64,000 bases of DNA from Bacteroidetes bacterium 43-16. Its GTDB lineage: Bacteria; Bacteroidota; Bacteroidia; Chitinophagales; Chitinophagaceae. A program made the position numbers and the translations under genes. Positions 39,933 to 49,179 of this stretch are shown piece by piece; the stretch's first letter is position 1, and the number at the start of each line of letters is the position of its first letter. The stretch spans positions 248,001 through 312,000 of the forward strand of contig MKTB01000017.1 of the NCBI GenBank assembly GCA_001897525.1. Direction: 5' to 3'. The notes beneath the pieces are model-generated. The model was not told the DNA's origin, did not search any database, and worked only from the letters and a program-made list of their open reading frames with translations.

Positions 39933-40642
39933 GAATTATTCCTGCAATCGACCTCATCGAAGGTAAATGTGTGCGCTTGTCCAAAGGTGACTATAACACT
40001 AAAAAAATATACAATGAAGATCCCCTGGAAGTCGCTAAAGCTTTTGAAGCAGCAGGCATCAGGTACCTGCACCTTGTAGACCTGGATGCGGCAAAAACAA
40101 AAGTACTCACTCATGTCAATATACTGGAACGTATTGCCGCCAAAACCGGGCTGAACATTGACTTTGGCGGTGGAGTACAGACCAAAGCTGATGTAAAGAC
40201 CCTCCTGGATGCCGGTGCCGGTCAAGTCACACTGGGCAGTATAGCCGTCCGTAAACCCGTCATACTGTATGATTGTCTCCAGACCTTCGGTACAGATAAG
40301 ATCATACTGGGTGCCGACTGCCTGAACCGGAAAATAGCCACCAATGCCTGGGACCGGATAGAGGATATAGACATTATCAGCTTTATGAAGGAGAAAGTGA
40401 CCCAAGGCGTACTGTACGCCATCGTCACCGAGATCTCCAGGGATGGTATGCTGCAAGGTCCTGATGATACATTATACAATGACATACTCGACCAGGTGCC
40501 GCTTCGCCTTATCGCCAGCGGTGGCATCAGCAAGATGAGTGACCTGGATCAATTGCAAAGAACAGGATGCGAAGCTGCCATTATCGGGAAAGCCATCTAT
40601 GAACAGCGCATCACCTTAAAACAACTGGAAAGCTATGCTTAA
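39929..40642 (+). CDS. hisA: ProFAR isomerase
   Basis: '[22 protein letters not shown]', 'DFGGGVQT', '[13 protein letters not shown]'. Confidence 0.97.
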   Translation: MRIIPAIDLIEGKCVRLSKGDYNTKKIYNEDPLEVAKAFEAAGIRYLHLVDLDAAKTKVLTHVNILERIAAKTGLNIDFGGGVQTKADVKTLLDAGAGQVTLGSIAVRKPVILYDCLQTFGTDKIILGADCLNRKIATNAWDRIEDIDIISFMKEKVTQGVLYAIVTEISRDGMLQGPDDTLYNDILDQVPLRLIASGGISKMSDLDQLQRTGCEAAIIGKAIYEQRITLKQLESYA

Positions 40643-41387
40643 GAAAAGGATCATTCCCTGCCTGGACATCAACAATGGCAGGACCGTGAAAGGGATCAGG
40701 TTTGAAAACCTGGTGGATGCAGGCGACCCCGTTGCCCTGGCCAAAAGGTATATGGAAGAAGGAGCCGATGAACTGGTCTTCCTGGATATTACCGCTACCC
40801 ACGAGCGCAGGACAACCCTTACAGAATGGGTAAGCCTGGTAGCCGCTGCCATCAATATCCCCTTTACCGTTGGCGGCGGCATTCACTCCCTGGCTACCGC
40901 AGCCCGGGTGATTGAGGCCGGTGCAGACAAGCTCAGCATTAATTCCGCAGCCTTAGCAAACCCTGATTTGATCAGCAATATTGCCGCGCAGTTCGGCACA
41001 CAATGTGTCACCGTGGCCATAGATACCGATTATATAGACGGAACATGGAAAGTCTTTAGCCATGGCGGCAGGAAAGCCACCAAATGGAGCGCAGTAGACT
41101 GGGCAAAGGCAGCCGAGCAATGCGGGGCAGGGGAGATCCTGCTCACCTCCATGCAGGGCGATGGCACCCGCTTCGGTTTCTCCCTGGAGATTACCGAGGC
41201 AGTAGCCGCAGCCATCAATATCCCCGTCATAGCATCAGGTGGCGCAGGCCGCCCCGAAGACTTTGCACAGGTTTTTACACAAACCCGGGCTACGGGCGCT
41301 TTAGCCGCATCGGTCTTTCACTTTGGCAGCATAGCTATACCCGATCTCAAACAATACCTCAAATCAAAAAACATTTCCATAAGATGA
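40635..41387 (+). CDS. hisF: imidazole glycerol phosphate synthase, cyclase subunit
   Basis: '[55 protein letters not shown]'. Confidence 0.97.
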   Translation: MLKKRIIPCLDINNGRTVKGIRFENLVDAGDPVALAKRYMEEGADELVFLDITATHERRTTLTEWVSLVAAAINIPFTVGGGIHSLATAARVIEAGADKLSINSAALANPDLISNIAAQFGTQCVTVAIDTDYIDGTWKVFSHGGRKATKWSAVDWAKAAEQCGAGEILLTSMQGDGTRFGFSLEITEAVAAAINIPVIASGGAGRPEDFAQVFTQTRATGALAASVFHFGSIAIPDLKQYLKSKNISIR

Positions 41388-42001
41388 ACCCCATAAATTT
41401 CAGGATAGAAGACCTCAATTTTCAACCATCAGACGGGCTGGTACCGGTCATCGTGCAGGATGCCGTAAGCCTCCGGGTACTGATGCTGGGCTATATGAAC
41501 CGGGAAGCCTTGGCGCTAACCCTGGCAGGCGATAAAGTCGTCTTTTACAGTAGGAGCAGGCAAAGGCTCTGGATGAAAGGCGAAAGCTCGGGCCATTTCC
41601 TGTACTGGAAAAAGATACACCTGGACTGTGACCGCGACACCCTGCTGATACAAGCCCTGCCTCAAGGGCCTACCTGCCATACCGGGACCGATTCCTGCTT
41701 TGGCATGGATAATGCCGATGGCTTTATCTACCGGCTGGGCCAAACCATCGCTGAAAAGATCGATAGTAATGAGGTAGGCTCTTATACCAATGCACTTTAC
41801 CGGAAAGGCATCAATAAAGTGGCCCAGAAAGTAGGCGAGGAAGCCGTAGAGCTGGTCATAGAGGCCAAAGACAATAACGAATCATTGTTCCTGGGCGAAG
41901 CAGCCGACCTGCTGTACCACTACCTGGTGTTGCTCAAAGCTAAGGGTTATGCACTATCAGATGTGGAAGAAGTGCTCCGGTCGCGGAATGTGAGCCAGTA
42001 G
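41384..42001 (+). CDS. hisIE: bifunctional phosphoribosyl-AMP cyclohydrolase / phosphoribosyl-ATP diphosphatase
   Basis: Start [13 protein letters not shown] at ATGA overlap with hisF; 'GESSGHFLYWKKIHLDCDRDTLLIQALPQGPTCHTG', 'KVGEEAVELVIEAK'. Confidence 0.96.
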   Translation: MNPINFRIEDLNFQPSDGLVPVIVQDAVSLRVLMLGYMNREALALTLAGDKVVFYSRSRQRLWMKGESSGHFLYWKKIHLDCDRDTLLIQALPQGPTCHTGTDSCFGMDNADGFIYRLGQTIAEKIDSNEVGSYTNALYRKGINKVAQKVGEEAVELVIEAKDNNESLFLGEAADLLYHYLVLLKAKGYALSDVEEVLRSRNVSQ

Positions 42002-42256
42002 GTGATAAGTGATGAGTGGTGGGTGGTAGGTGATGAGTGATGAGTGGTAGGTGATAAGTGATAAGTGATAAGTGGTAGGTGATAAGTGATAAGTGAGAAG
42101 TGAGAAGGAGCTATGAAAAATTATTGCCATGCCCATCGCCCATCACTAATCACCAATTAACAATTAACAATTAACAATCAACAATTCACCATCACCCATC
42201 ACCCATCACTCATCAACAATCACTCATCACCCATAAACAATTCACCATTAATCATT
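42002..42256. repeat. inverted pair of heptamer repeat arrays (GTGATRR)n ... (TYATCAC/ATTAACA)n
   Basis: 42002-42107 GTGATAAGTGATGAGTGGTGGGTGG...; 42130-42256 CCCATCGCCCATCACTAATCACC(AATTAAC)n...CATCACCCATCAC. Confidence 0.92.
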
Positions 42257-42264
42257 AAAAATAT

Positions 42265-42272
42265 TACCTTTG
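42265..42272 (+). promoter_or_regulatory. -7 box TACCTTTG upstream of the GtrA gene
   Basis: TAnnTTTG match 23 nt before the ORF; no clear -33. Confidence 0.4.
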
Positions 42273-42294
42273 CGAACAATTTTTTTGTTTTTTA

Positions 42295-42783
42295 ATGCTA
42301 GGCAGGTCAAAGAATCTAATCATTCAGCTTATTGATTTTTTTTATTTCCCGGTCTTCCACAAACTCATACCCGTGCAAACGTTCCGGTATGCAGCTTGCG
42401 GGGGCGGTAACGCCTTACTCAACCTGGTCTTGTTTTACCTCAGTTACAATTATATGTTTACAGAGGAGATCATTCACCTGGGCGGCATTACCATGAACCG
42501 TTATATCGCGGCCTTTGTATTTTCCCTGGCCATCACTTTTCCATTGGGTTTTGTCATGAACAAATTTGTTGTTTTCCAATCCTCTCATCTGAAGGGTAGG
42601 GTACAACTGTTTCGCTATGCCCTCATCGCTGCTTTAAATATTCTCTTCAACTACCTTTTACTCCACTTCTTTGCCGGATTCTGTGGTTTCTGGGCCACCC
42701 CTTCACAGGCGCTTACCACCATAATCCTGGCCGTAGTGAGTTATTTTGCCCAAAACTATTTTACCTTTAGGTCTAAATCCTAA
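42295..42783 (+). CDS. GtrA family protein
   Basis: 'TFRYAACGGGNALLNLVLFYLSYNY', four TM helices, 'NYFTFRSKS'. Confidence 0.88.
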   Translation: MLGRSKNLIIQLIDFFYFPVFHKLIPVQTFRYAACGGGNALLNLVLFYLSYNYMFTEEIIHLGGITMNRYIAAFVFSLAITFPLGFVMNKFVVFQSSHLKGRVQLFRYALIAALNILFNYLLLHFFAGFCGFWATPSQALTTIILAVVSYFAQNYFTFRSKS

Positions 42784-42788
42784 AGACT

Positions 42789-43712
42789 ATGATTACGGGC
42801 AAAAAAATTTTGCTTTTCTTATTACTGTTTTTATTTGCCTATGCCCTTCATGCCCAGGAAAAGACCTTGCTCTGGCGCATATCGGGTAATGGCTTAAGTA
42901 AAGATTCCTACCTCTTCGGCACCATGCACAAGATCTGTGAAAAAGATTATTTCTGGACCGATACCATGAAGAAGTATTTCCACCGCTCAGAGCAGGTATG
43001 CTTTGAAATAGACCTGGATAATCCCTTCCTGCTGTTCAGCACCATAAAAGGCATCAGGAGCAGTAATGGTCGCACCCTCAAAGATCTCTTTACCCCGCAG
43101 GACTTCACCAAGCTTGCCCGTTATTTTAAGCGCGCCAATGGTTTGGACATCATGCTGTTCAATGAAGTGAAGCCCTCTGTACTCATGCTTTTACTGGAAA
43201 CCGATTATGTCAACTGCGCCACTTTCAAATCCTATGAAGAAGAGATCAAAAAAGAAGCCCGTAAGTTCCATAAACCCATATCAGGTTTAGAGACCGTAGA
43301 AGAGCAGTTTGCCGCGGTGGCCGATGCTACTGACAAAGAAGTAGTGTCCTATGTGATGAACATTGTCAATGGTAAATATTTAAGGGACAAATCGCATTTG
43401 ATGATCTATGCCCGGATCACGTCTTTGTATAAAAAACAGGATATACGGGAACTCTACGACATCATCAGCCTGGACACAACAGTCCTGTTCGACAAAAAGG
43501 AAATGATCCTCGATTTCCGGAACAAGAACTGGATCCCCAAATTCAATACCTATTCTAAAGACAAAAGCGTGTTCTATGCCGTAGGTGCCGGGCACCTGGC
43601 CGGGGAGACAGGCCTCATCAATCTCTTGCGTAAAGAAGGCTATACCCTTAGCCCTATCTTCAGCGAAACGGTAGATTTTGATGAAATCCTAACAGATGAG
43701 CTGAGCGATTGA
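42789..43712 (+). CDS. TraB/GumN family protein
   Basis: 'LLWRISGNGLSKDSYLFGTMHKICEKDYFW', 'FYAVGAGHLAGETGLINLLRKEGYTL'. Confidence 0.92.
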   Translation: MITGKKILLFLLLFLFAYALHAQEKTLLWRISGNGLSKDSYLFGTMHKICEKDYFWTDTMKKYFHRSEQVCFEIDLDNPFLLFSTIKGIRSSNGRTLKDLFTPQDFTKLARYFKRANGLDIMLFNEVKPSVLMLLLETDYVNCATFKSYEEEIKKEARKFHKPISGLETVEEQFAAVADATDKEVVSYVMNIVNGKYLRDKSHLMIYARITSLYKKQDIRELYDIISLDTTVLFDKKEMILDFRNKNWIPKFNTYSKDKSVFYAVGAGHLAGETGLINLLRKEGYTLSPIFSETVDFDEILTDELSD

Positions 43713-43757
43713 TGTTTTAAAACATTATTTTTAATCCTGAACCAATATCTTTCCTGA

Positions 43758-44492
43758 ATGAATCGCATCGCATCGCTCTACTACCTGGCTTTTGATACGG
43801 GGCTGAATGCAGCGATCACGTTTTTCATTTTCTTCCTCCTGTTATACTTTGGCGGCATTGCCCTTTACCGGGCAGCGCTTTACTTTTTGAAGCAATATTA
43901 TGGCTTCCATGCCATCCAGCACAACCTAAGAAAAGGACAGGTCGCTTTCGAGATCCGGCATTCACTGCTATCGATCCTGGTATTCAGCCTGCAGGCCATT
44001 CCTTTGCAATACCTGGTAGCGCAGGGCTATGCAGCCGTCAGTTTTAGCAATGCCTGGGTCTTGCTCTGGCAAATCCCCCTTCTGTTCCTCTGGAATGAGA
44101 TACATTTTTACCTCGTCCATGCACTGCTGCACCGCAAATGGCTGATGAAGCGCGTACACTTCCTGCACCATCGTTCCAAAGAGCCGACCCTGTTTTCGGT
44201 GTACAGTTTTCATTGGTTTGAGGCCTTCCTCCTGGGCACGGTCATTTTCCTGCCCATAACCCTGTATTCCTTTCACATTTTTGCGATCCTGAGCCTGCCC
44301 GTGCTGAGCATTGTATTGAACTTAATGGGGCATTCCAATCATGAAGGCCCTTCCGCTAAAGACCCGGAGCACATCAGCCGCTTTATCTTCCGGCACAGTA
44401 TGCACCACAAATGGAGCAATGGCAATTACGGGTTCATGCTGCCTTACCTGGACCGCTTATTCAACACCAAACTACCTAAAAACAAACATTAA
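43758..44492 (+). CDS. sterol desaturase / fatty acid hydroxylase family protein
   Basis: His clusters 'HFYLVHALLHRKW', 'HFLHHRSKEPT', 'FRHSMHHKWSNGNYGF'. Confidence 0.93.
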   Translation: MNRIASLYYLAFDTGLNAAITFFIFFLLLYFGGIALYRAALYFLKQYYGFHAIQHNLRKGQVAFEIRHSLLSILVFSLQAIPLQYLVAQGYAAVSFSNAWVLLWQIPLLFLWNEIHFYLVHALLHRKWLMKRVHFLHHRSKEPTLFSVYSFHWFEAFLLGTVIFLPITLYSFHIFAILSLPVLSIVLNLMGHSNHEGPSAKDPEHISRFIFRHSMHHKWSNGNYGFMLPYLDRLFNTKLPKNKH

Positions 44493-46369
44493 TGAGCCAT
44501 AAAGTATATATCAATGCCATCGGCAAACACTTACCCGGCGAGCCGGTGCCCAACGAAGCCATGGAAGATTACCTGGGCCTGATCAACGGTCAGCCCTCCA
44601 GAACCAAATCCAGGATGCTGCAGCAAAACGGGATCACTTCCCGGTACTATGCCATCAATAAAGAGCAGGCCTCTACCGACTCCGTTGCGGGCATGGCCGC
44701 CAAAGCCATCAAAGACACTCTGGCAAAAGCCAATGTGGCCGCAAAGCATATTGAACTACTGGCCGCAGGCACTACCCAGAACGATCTGCCCATACCCGGC
44801 TTTGCCAGTATGGTGCATGCCGGGACGGAGATCCCCGTTTGTGCGATCTCCAGCTTCCAGTCCGTATGTGCTGCCGGTATGATGGCCGTGAACCATGTGT
44901 TCCAGACCATCAAAAACGGGGAGGTGCAAAAGGCCGTTGCCTGTGCCGCAGATTTTCCCAGCCGCCTGTTTAAAGCCAAAAGATTTGCCCACCAGCAAGC
45001 CGTAGTGGCCCATGGCCTGGACCTGGAAACCGACTTCCTGCGCTGGATGCTCTCCGATGGTGCCGGGGCCTTCTACATGAGCCATCAGCCCAATGCTGAG
45101 CGCTTCAGCTTTGAGGTAGAATGGATCGATATACGTTCTCATGCCCACCTCTTTGAGCCCTGTATGTACACCGGTATGCGCAAAAATGCTGATGGCAGCA
45201 TGGGCACCAGTTGGATCGACTACGACAGCTTTACCGATGCAGATGCCGATGCGGCCCTCAACCTGCGCCAGGACATCCGCCTGGTCAACAACATCATTGC
45301 CCTGGGCGTACAGCATTTCTTCAACCTGGTAGATGCCGGGAAGATCGATCCCAAGCGTATGGACTGGCTGGTCGCACACTACTCCTCCGAGTATTTCAAA
45401 AATCCCATTGTCTCCCTGCTGGAAAAAGGCGGCCTGGTGATCCCGGAAGAAAAATGGTTTACCAACCTCCATACCAAAGGCAATACAGGGGCCGCTTCCA
45501 TATTCATTATGCTGGAAGAGCTGCTGAACGAGAAAGAACTGGTAGCCGGGCAGGAGATCCTCTGCATGGTGCCCGAAAGCGGGCGCTTCATCACCACATT
45601 CATGAAACTGAAAGTTATCGCCCCTACGGCAGAAAAAAGACAAGCCTCCATTGATGAGTCAGACGAGATCCTGGCACCGGATATCCGCATTGAGGGCAAT
45701 CCTACACAGGAGTGGCTCGTGCGCCAGCTCGTAGACACCTGGGTAGATTTTGAAACCCATTTAAGAAAAGTGCCTATTATACAAAAGATCTATAAGGGCA
45801 CCATCACCCTGGAAGATTATAAATTACTCTTACTGAACTTACGCCAGCAGGTGATCGACGGCTCGCAATGGATCGCCCGTGCGGCCTCTAATGTGAGCAT
45901 GGAGTATTTCGACATTCGTTCCTCCTTCATCTCTCATTCCAGGGATGAGCACCGCGACTACCAGATCCTGGAAAAGAACTATATCAATTGTGGGGGTAAT
46001 AAAGAAGACCTGTATACCGGGGAGAAAAATATAGGCAGTGAGGCCTTGAGCGCCTTTATGTTTCAAAGAGCCAGCCAGCCCAATCCTTTTGACCTCCTGG
46101 GCGGTATGTTCATCATCGAAGGGCTGGGCAACCGCATTGCAGGTAACTGGGGCAGGGCCATACAAGGACTGCTCAACCTGGACAATGACCAGGTATCCTT
46201 CTTTACCTATCACGAGACCAGCGACAGCAACGACAATCATTTCGAAAGATTTGAAAATGCCTTAAATTCAGACCTGCTGGACATGAATATGGCCAGGCGC
46301 ATTGCCAAGACCGCAAAAGTAGTGGCCAGCCTGTACCGGATGCAGTTAGCAGAAATCGGGAATTATTAA
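44492..46369 (+). CDS. 3-oxoacyl-ACP synthase III-like domain fused to a heme-oxygenase-like (iron-containing redox) domain
   Basis: N-terminal KAS III with active-site 'QSVCAAGMMAVNHVFQ', 'DWLVAHYSSEYF', 'GNTGAAS'; C-terminal about 225 aa 'HSRDEHRDYQ...HETSDSNDNHFERF' resembling HDO/TenA-like enzymes. Confidence 0.85.
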   Translation: MSHKVYINAIGKHLPGEPVPNEAMEDYLGLINGQPSRTKSRMLQQNGITSRYYAINKEQASTDSVAGMAAKAIKDTLAKANVAAKHIELLAAGTTQNDLPIPGFASMVHAGTEIPVCAISSFQSVCAAGMMAVNHVFQTIKNGEVQKAVACAADFPSRLFKAKRFAHQQAVVAHGLDLETDFLRWMLSDGAGAFYMSHQPNAERFSFEVEWIDIRSHAHLFEPCMYTGMRKNADGSMGTSWIDYDSFTDADADAALNLRQDIRLVNNIIALGVQHFFNLVDAGKIDPKRMDWLVAHYSSEYFKNPIVSLLEKGGLVIPEEKWFTNLHTKGNTGAASIFIMLEELLNEKELVAGQEILCMVPESGRFITTFMKLKVIAPTAEKRQASIDESDEILAPDIRIEGNPTQEWLVRQLVDTWVDFETHLRKVPIIQKIYKGTITLEDYKLLLLNLRQQVIDGSQWIARAASNVSMEYFDIRSSFISHSRDEHRDYQILEKNYINCGGNKEDLYTGEKNIGSEALSAFMFQRASQPNPFDLLGGMFIIEGLGNRIAGNWGRAIQGLLNLDNDQVSFFTYHETSDSNDNHFERFENALNSDLLDMNMARRIAKTAKVVASLYRMQLAEIGNY

Positions 46370-46381
46370 ACCAAAAACATC

Positions 46382-47269
46382 ATGTTGCACGATAAAGCCT
46401 ATTTTGAACAATTAGAGAACAATCCCCGCGATCCCAGCCACTGGCATGCCCTGTTCTGGGACAACAGTGTGCCCTTCGACCCCGATGCCAAAGCCGCCTT
46501 CCTGTACGATTCCGGGAGGAAGTCAAAGCAATACCTGTTGCCCGTAGTGCGGGTATTGGGGCGCTTCTCCATCATCCTGTTCCAGTTGTTGAAATTCATT
46601 ATTCCCAATGTGATCAATGCACCCAGGACCCTGCATAAATGCCTGTACTGGGGTATGAAATACTGGGTGTCGCCCGAAGCCAATTTTTTGATTCTCCGGC
46701 ATTTCTACCTGGGATCAGAAGTATTGCGCTTTATCAAAGACAATGTAAAAGGGGCGGAGCATATCCCCATGAATCCATTGAAACCCTTGTCGCTGAAAGA
46801 TATCAAAGACAATATGTTCCTGGAGCATGACCTTAACCTGTACAATTTTATCATTAACCTGAACAAGGCGATACAGGACCAGGGACTGAAGATAGAGAAA
46901 GCCGAACAGCCGAACTTTGATGCGATAGGTACGGGTAAGATTCCCTTCGAGGAGTTTCCCAACCGATGGACCAATTTCCTGGACCTGTCCAGCGCCATAG
47001 AGATCTTTACGCCCGTGTACCAGTTTTTCCTAACCGATAATGATTTCTGGCGCGCCTCCAATTCTTTGCAACTGGATGAGGTAATCGGCGTATACGCCGC
47101 CACGATCATGGATTGCCCCGAGAAGCTGGTGGCTTTGAACAATAAGCATCCCATGATACCTTTACCTACATACGGGGCGGGATTCCGGCTTACTTTACAC
47201 GGACTGTCTACAGAAGTATTGCATTACCTGATCAAATCGGCTAAAGTGGGGCAGGCGAAGCCTGATTAA
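46382..47269 (+). CDS. uncharacterised protein (DUF6999-like)
   Basis: ORF 13 nt after the KAS III fusion; no recognisable catalytic motif. Confidence 0.78.
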   Translation: MLHDKAYFEQLENNPRDPSHWHALFWDNSVPFDPDAKAAFLYDSGRKSKQYLLPVVRVLGRFSIILFQLLKFIIPNVINAPRTLHKCLYWGMKYWVSPEANFLILRHFYLGSEVLRFIKDNVKGAEHIPMNPLKPLSLKDIKDNMFLEHDLNLYNFIINLNKAIQDQGLKIEKAEQPNFDAIGTGKIPFEEFPNRWTNFLDLSSAIEIFTPVYQFFLTDNDFWRASNSLQLDEVIGVYAATIMDCPEKLVALNNKHPMIPLPTYGAGFRLTLHGLSTEVLHYLIKSAKVGQAKPD

Positions 47270-47434
47270 GCGCCTCAAATTTGTCCTATTGAGCTTGGAA
47301 TTTGTCCTATTGAGCTCCGTCGAAATATGGACAAATTGAAACAAAGACGAGTGTCTAAAACGGCAACCAAATTTGTAATATTGAGTTCCGTCGATCCTTC
47401 GACATGCTCAGGATGACACATTTGAGGCTCCATT

Positions 47435-47469
47435 CTTGCCGCCCTTGAGTTTATCGAAGGGGCGGCAAG
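47435..47469. repeat. hairpin CTTGCCGCCCTT...AAGGGGCGGCAAG
   Basis: Long inverted repeat in a repeat-rich intergenic region. Confidence 0.7.
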
Positions 47470-47530
47470 CTCACTGTGACAAGAATCTTGATTTTTAAAT
47501 AAGCTTAAGGAGATATCTAAAAGTACTATT

Positions 47531-47632
47531 TCGTCATTTCGACTGTAGCGTAGCGAAATGGAGAAATCTAAATATCAAGTGTTTATATTTGTTAGATTTC
47601 TCGACTACACTAGTTTTCGCTCGACATGACGA
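47531..47632. repeat. 102-bp composite palindromic dispersed repeat
   Basis: Outer arms TCGTCATTTCGA/TCGACATGACGA and inner arms GAGAAATCTA/TAGATTTCTC. Confidence 0.85.
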
Positions 47633-47726
47633 CCATTTTAAACAGCCCTATCTATTAATGGTGATGCTTAAGCACAGCTTGATCTTTTAACTGGTTTGGG
47701 AGTTTTTCAGTTAATGTTTCACTGCT

Positions 47727-47806
47727 TGCCGAAGGGCGGAATTTTAGCACAAAAGCTCAATAGAAGCAATCAGCCCCGATTTTGGTAATACCTTGTTGTA
47801 TGCAGT
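47727..47806 (-). repeat. attC-like cassette-end repeat A
   Basis: TTGCCGAAGGGCGGAATTTTAGCACAAAAGCTCAATAGAAGCAATCAGCCCCGATTTTGGTAATACCTTGTTGTATGCAG. Confidence 0.65.
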
Positions 47807-47811
47807 TTTGT

Positions 47812-48261
47812 CTATTTCGATGTTACATACCTGCCTTGAATAACTCCTTCAACAAATAAGTCCAAATTACTTTGCATCATAGAATTTGTCAAAACCATTG
47901 TCATGTGATTTTTTGAGTCCTTATTTATTAAAGTTAATGCGTCTAGCAATGATTTGAGTTGGTCGATTGAATAAAAAGCATATGAATTGTAAATTGTCGA
48001 GTTGTAATATTTAAACTTAATACTTTCCAAAATCAGATTTGTCCTTTCTGGTGACCAATTATTTTCTATGGAGTATTTTTTTACTTTTTTCGTGCAGTAG
48101 TCAATAAAATACTCTTCGTGTTTTGTCACTTCAATTATTTTGTCAACTAGAATCACATTACTGTCCGTAGGCATTGCCATTGGTGGCGGGTCTGTTTGCC
48201 CAAATACAGTCGTGGCAAAAAAGAAAAATACAATTAAAAGGCACTGTGTTTTTATAGTCAT
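47812..48261 (-). CDS. hypothetical secreted protein (cassette 1)
   Basis: ORF with signal peptide 'MTIKTQCLLIVFFFFATTVFGQ'. Confidence 0.75.
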   Translation of the reverse strand: MTIKTQCLLIVFFFFATTVFGQTDPPPMAMPTDSNVILVDKIIEVTKHEEYFIDYCTKKVKKYSIENNWSPERTNLILESIKFKYYNSTIYNSYAFYSIDQLKSLLDALTLINKDSKNHMTMVLTNSMMQSNLDLFVEGVIQGRYVTSK

Positions 48262-48337
48262 TGCGGTTTGTTATTTATACTTGTTTTAGTTATTAATAGT
48301 CAATTTTTTTGTTTGGAGAATGGTGCTGTAAAATTAC

Positions 48338-48433
48338 CGCTAACGGAAAAAGTATTGCCGAAGGCGGGGACCTTTAGCACAAACATTCAATCGAAGCCAT
48401 GCTTTTGGCAAACCTTCGTTACCTGCATGCCCT
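48338..48433 (-). repeat. attC-like cassette-end repeat B
   Basis: CCGCTAACGGAAAAAGTATTGCCGAAGGCGGGG...TAGCACAAACATTCAATCGAAGCCATGCTTTTGGCAAACCTTCGTTACCTGCATG; outer TAACG/CGTTA arms. Confidence 0.72.
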
Positions 48434-48440
48434 TTTGTTT

Positions 48441-49103
48441 TCAATTTTCAAGACCTTCAATTTGTCCTTTGTCCTGATGTTCTCCAAGTTTGTTAAGTGG
48501 TTCAATTACCATTTTTATTACTAATTCTCGAATTTGTACTTCACTATAACCTAATCCACGAAGTATTTCAATTCTCTGACTTAAAACATTATTCTTTTCT
48601 TTCATTATGTTTAAGTCCCCCAACTCTTCCTCTTGTCTGCTTCTATACCTATTATCCTTTTTTCGTTCGTGTCTGTCTTTAATATATTCTCTAATTTGTT
48701 GAAGTGGATTTAACGAACCTAAAAACTCCCAAAATCCGGGTGATTGAATATTCACTCTTGATATTGATAGTCTTTCAGTTGGTAAGATAATTTTTTCAAT
48801 GTCAATTTTGTTTAGAATTTCTAAAAGATTAGTTGAATTTTCATAATTTCTAAATAGATATCTGTTGTCTAAAAAATCAAACCAATAAGGTTCTGGTCTT
48901 TCCAATTTTTTTTCTATGTAGCGAAATTCTTCCTTTATTAATTTACGTCTTCTTTCTCTGTCTTCTGAAAGAGTGTCTACAAGAAATTCAAAAGCATAAA
49001 TACTGTTATAAGCATTTTCAAAGTCTGTCAGTAACTCCTTAATTTCTTTGATTGTTCCAAGCCTTTCAGCTGTTACTTTTAATGTTGAAGTTTCATTCTC
49101 CAT
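48441..49103 (-). CDS. hypothetical coiled-coil protein (cassette 2)
   Basis: Charged, helical ORF. Confidence 0.72.
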   Translation of the reverse strand: MENETSTLKVTAERLGTIKEIKELLTDFENAYNSIYAFEFLVDTLSEDRERRRKLIKEEFRYIEKKLERPEPYWFDFLDNRYLFRNYENSTNLLEILNKIDIEKIILPTERLSISRVNIQSPGFWEFLGSLNPLQQIREYIKDRHERKKDNRYRSRQEEELGDLNIMKEKNNVLSQRIEILRGLGYSEVQIRELVIKMVIEPLNKLGEHQDKGQIEGLEN

Positions 49104-49136
49104 ACTTATAGTTTATTTTGATCGGTCTTTTTAGGG

Positions 49137-49175
49137 TTGCAGATAACGTTTTGGCAATACCTTGTTGGCGGCAGC
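49137..49175 (-). repeat. short attC-like cassette-end repeat C
   Basis: TTGCAGATAACGTTTTGGCAATACCTTGTTGGCGGCAGC; both ends conserved, central region missing. Confidence 0.6.
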
Positions 49176-49179
49176 TTTT

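Noticed and set aside
41084-41383. N-terminal 100-aa extension of the hisIE ORF in the track
   Set aside because: Overlaps hisF out of frame and reads as random Arg-rich sequence; true start is at 41384.
44756-45643. 295-aa minus-strand ORF opposite the KAS III domain
   Set aside because: Shadow ORF of a GC-rich coding region; no recognisable domain.
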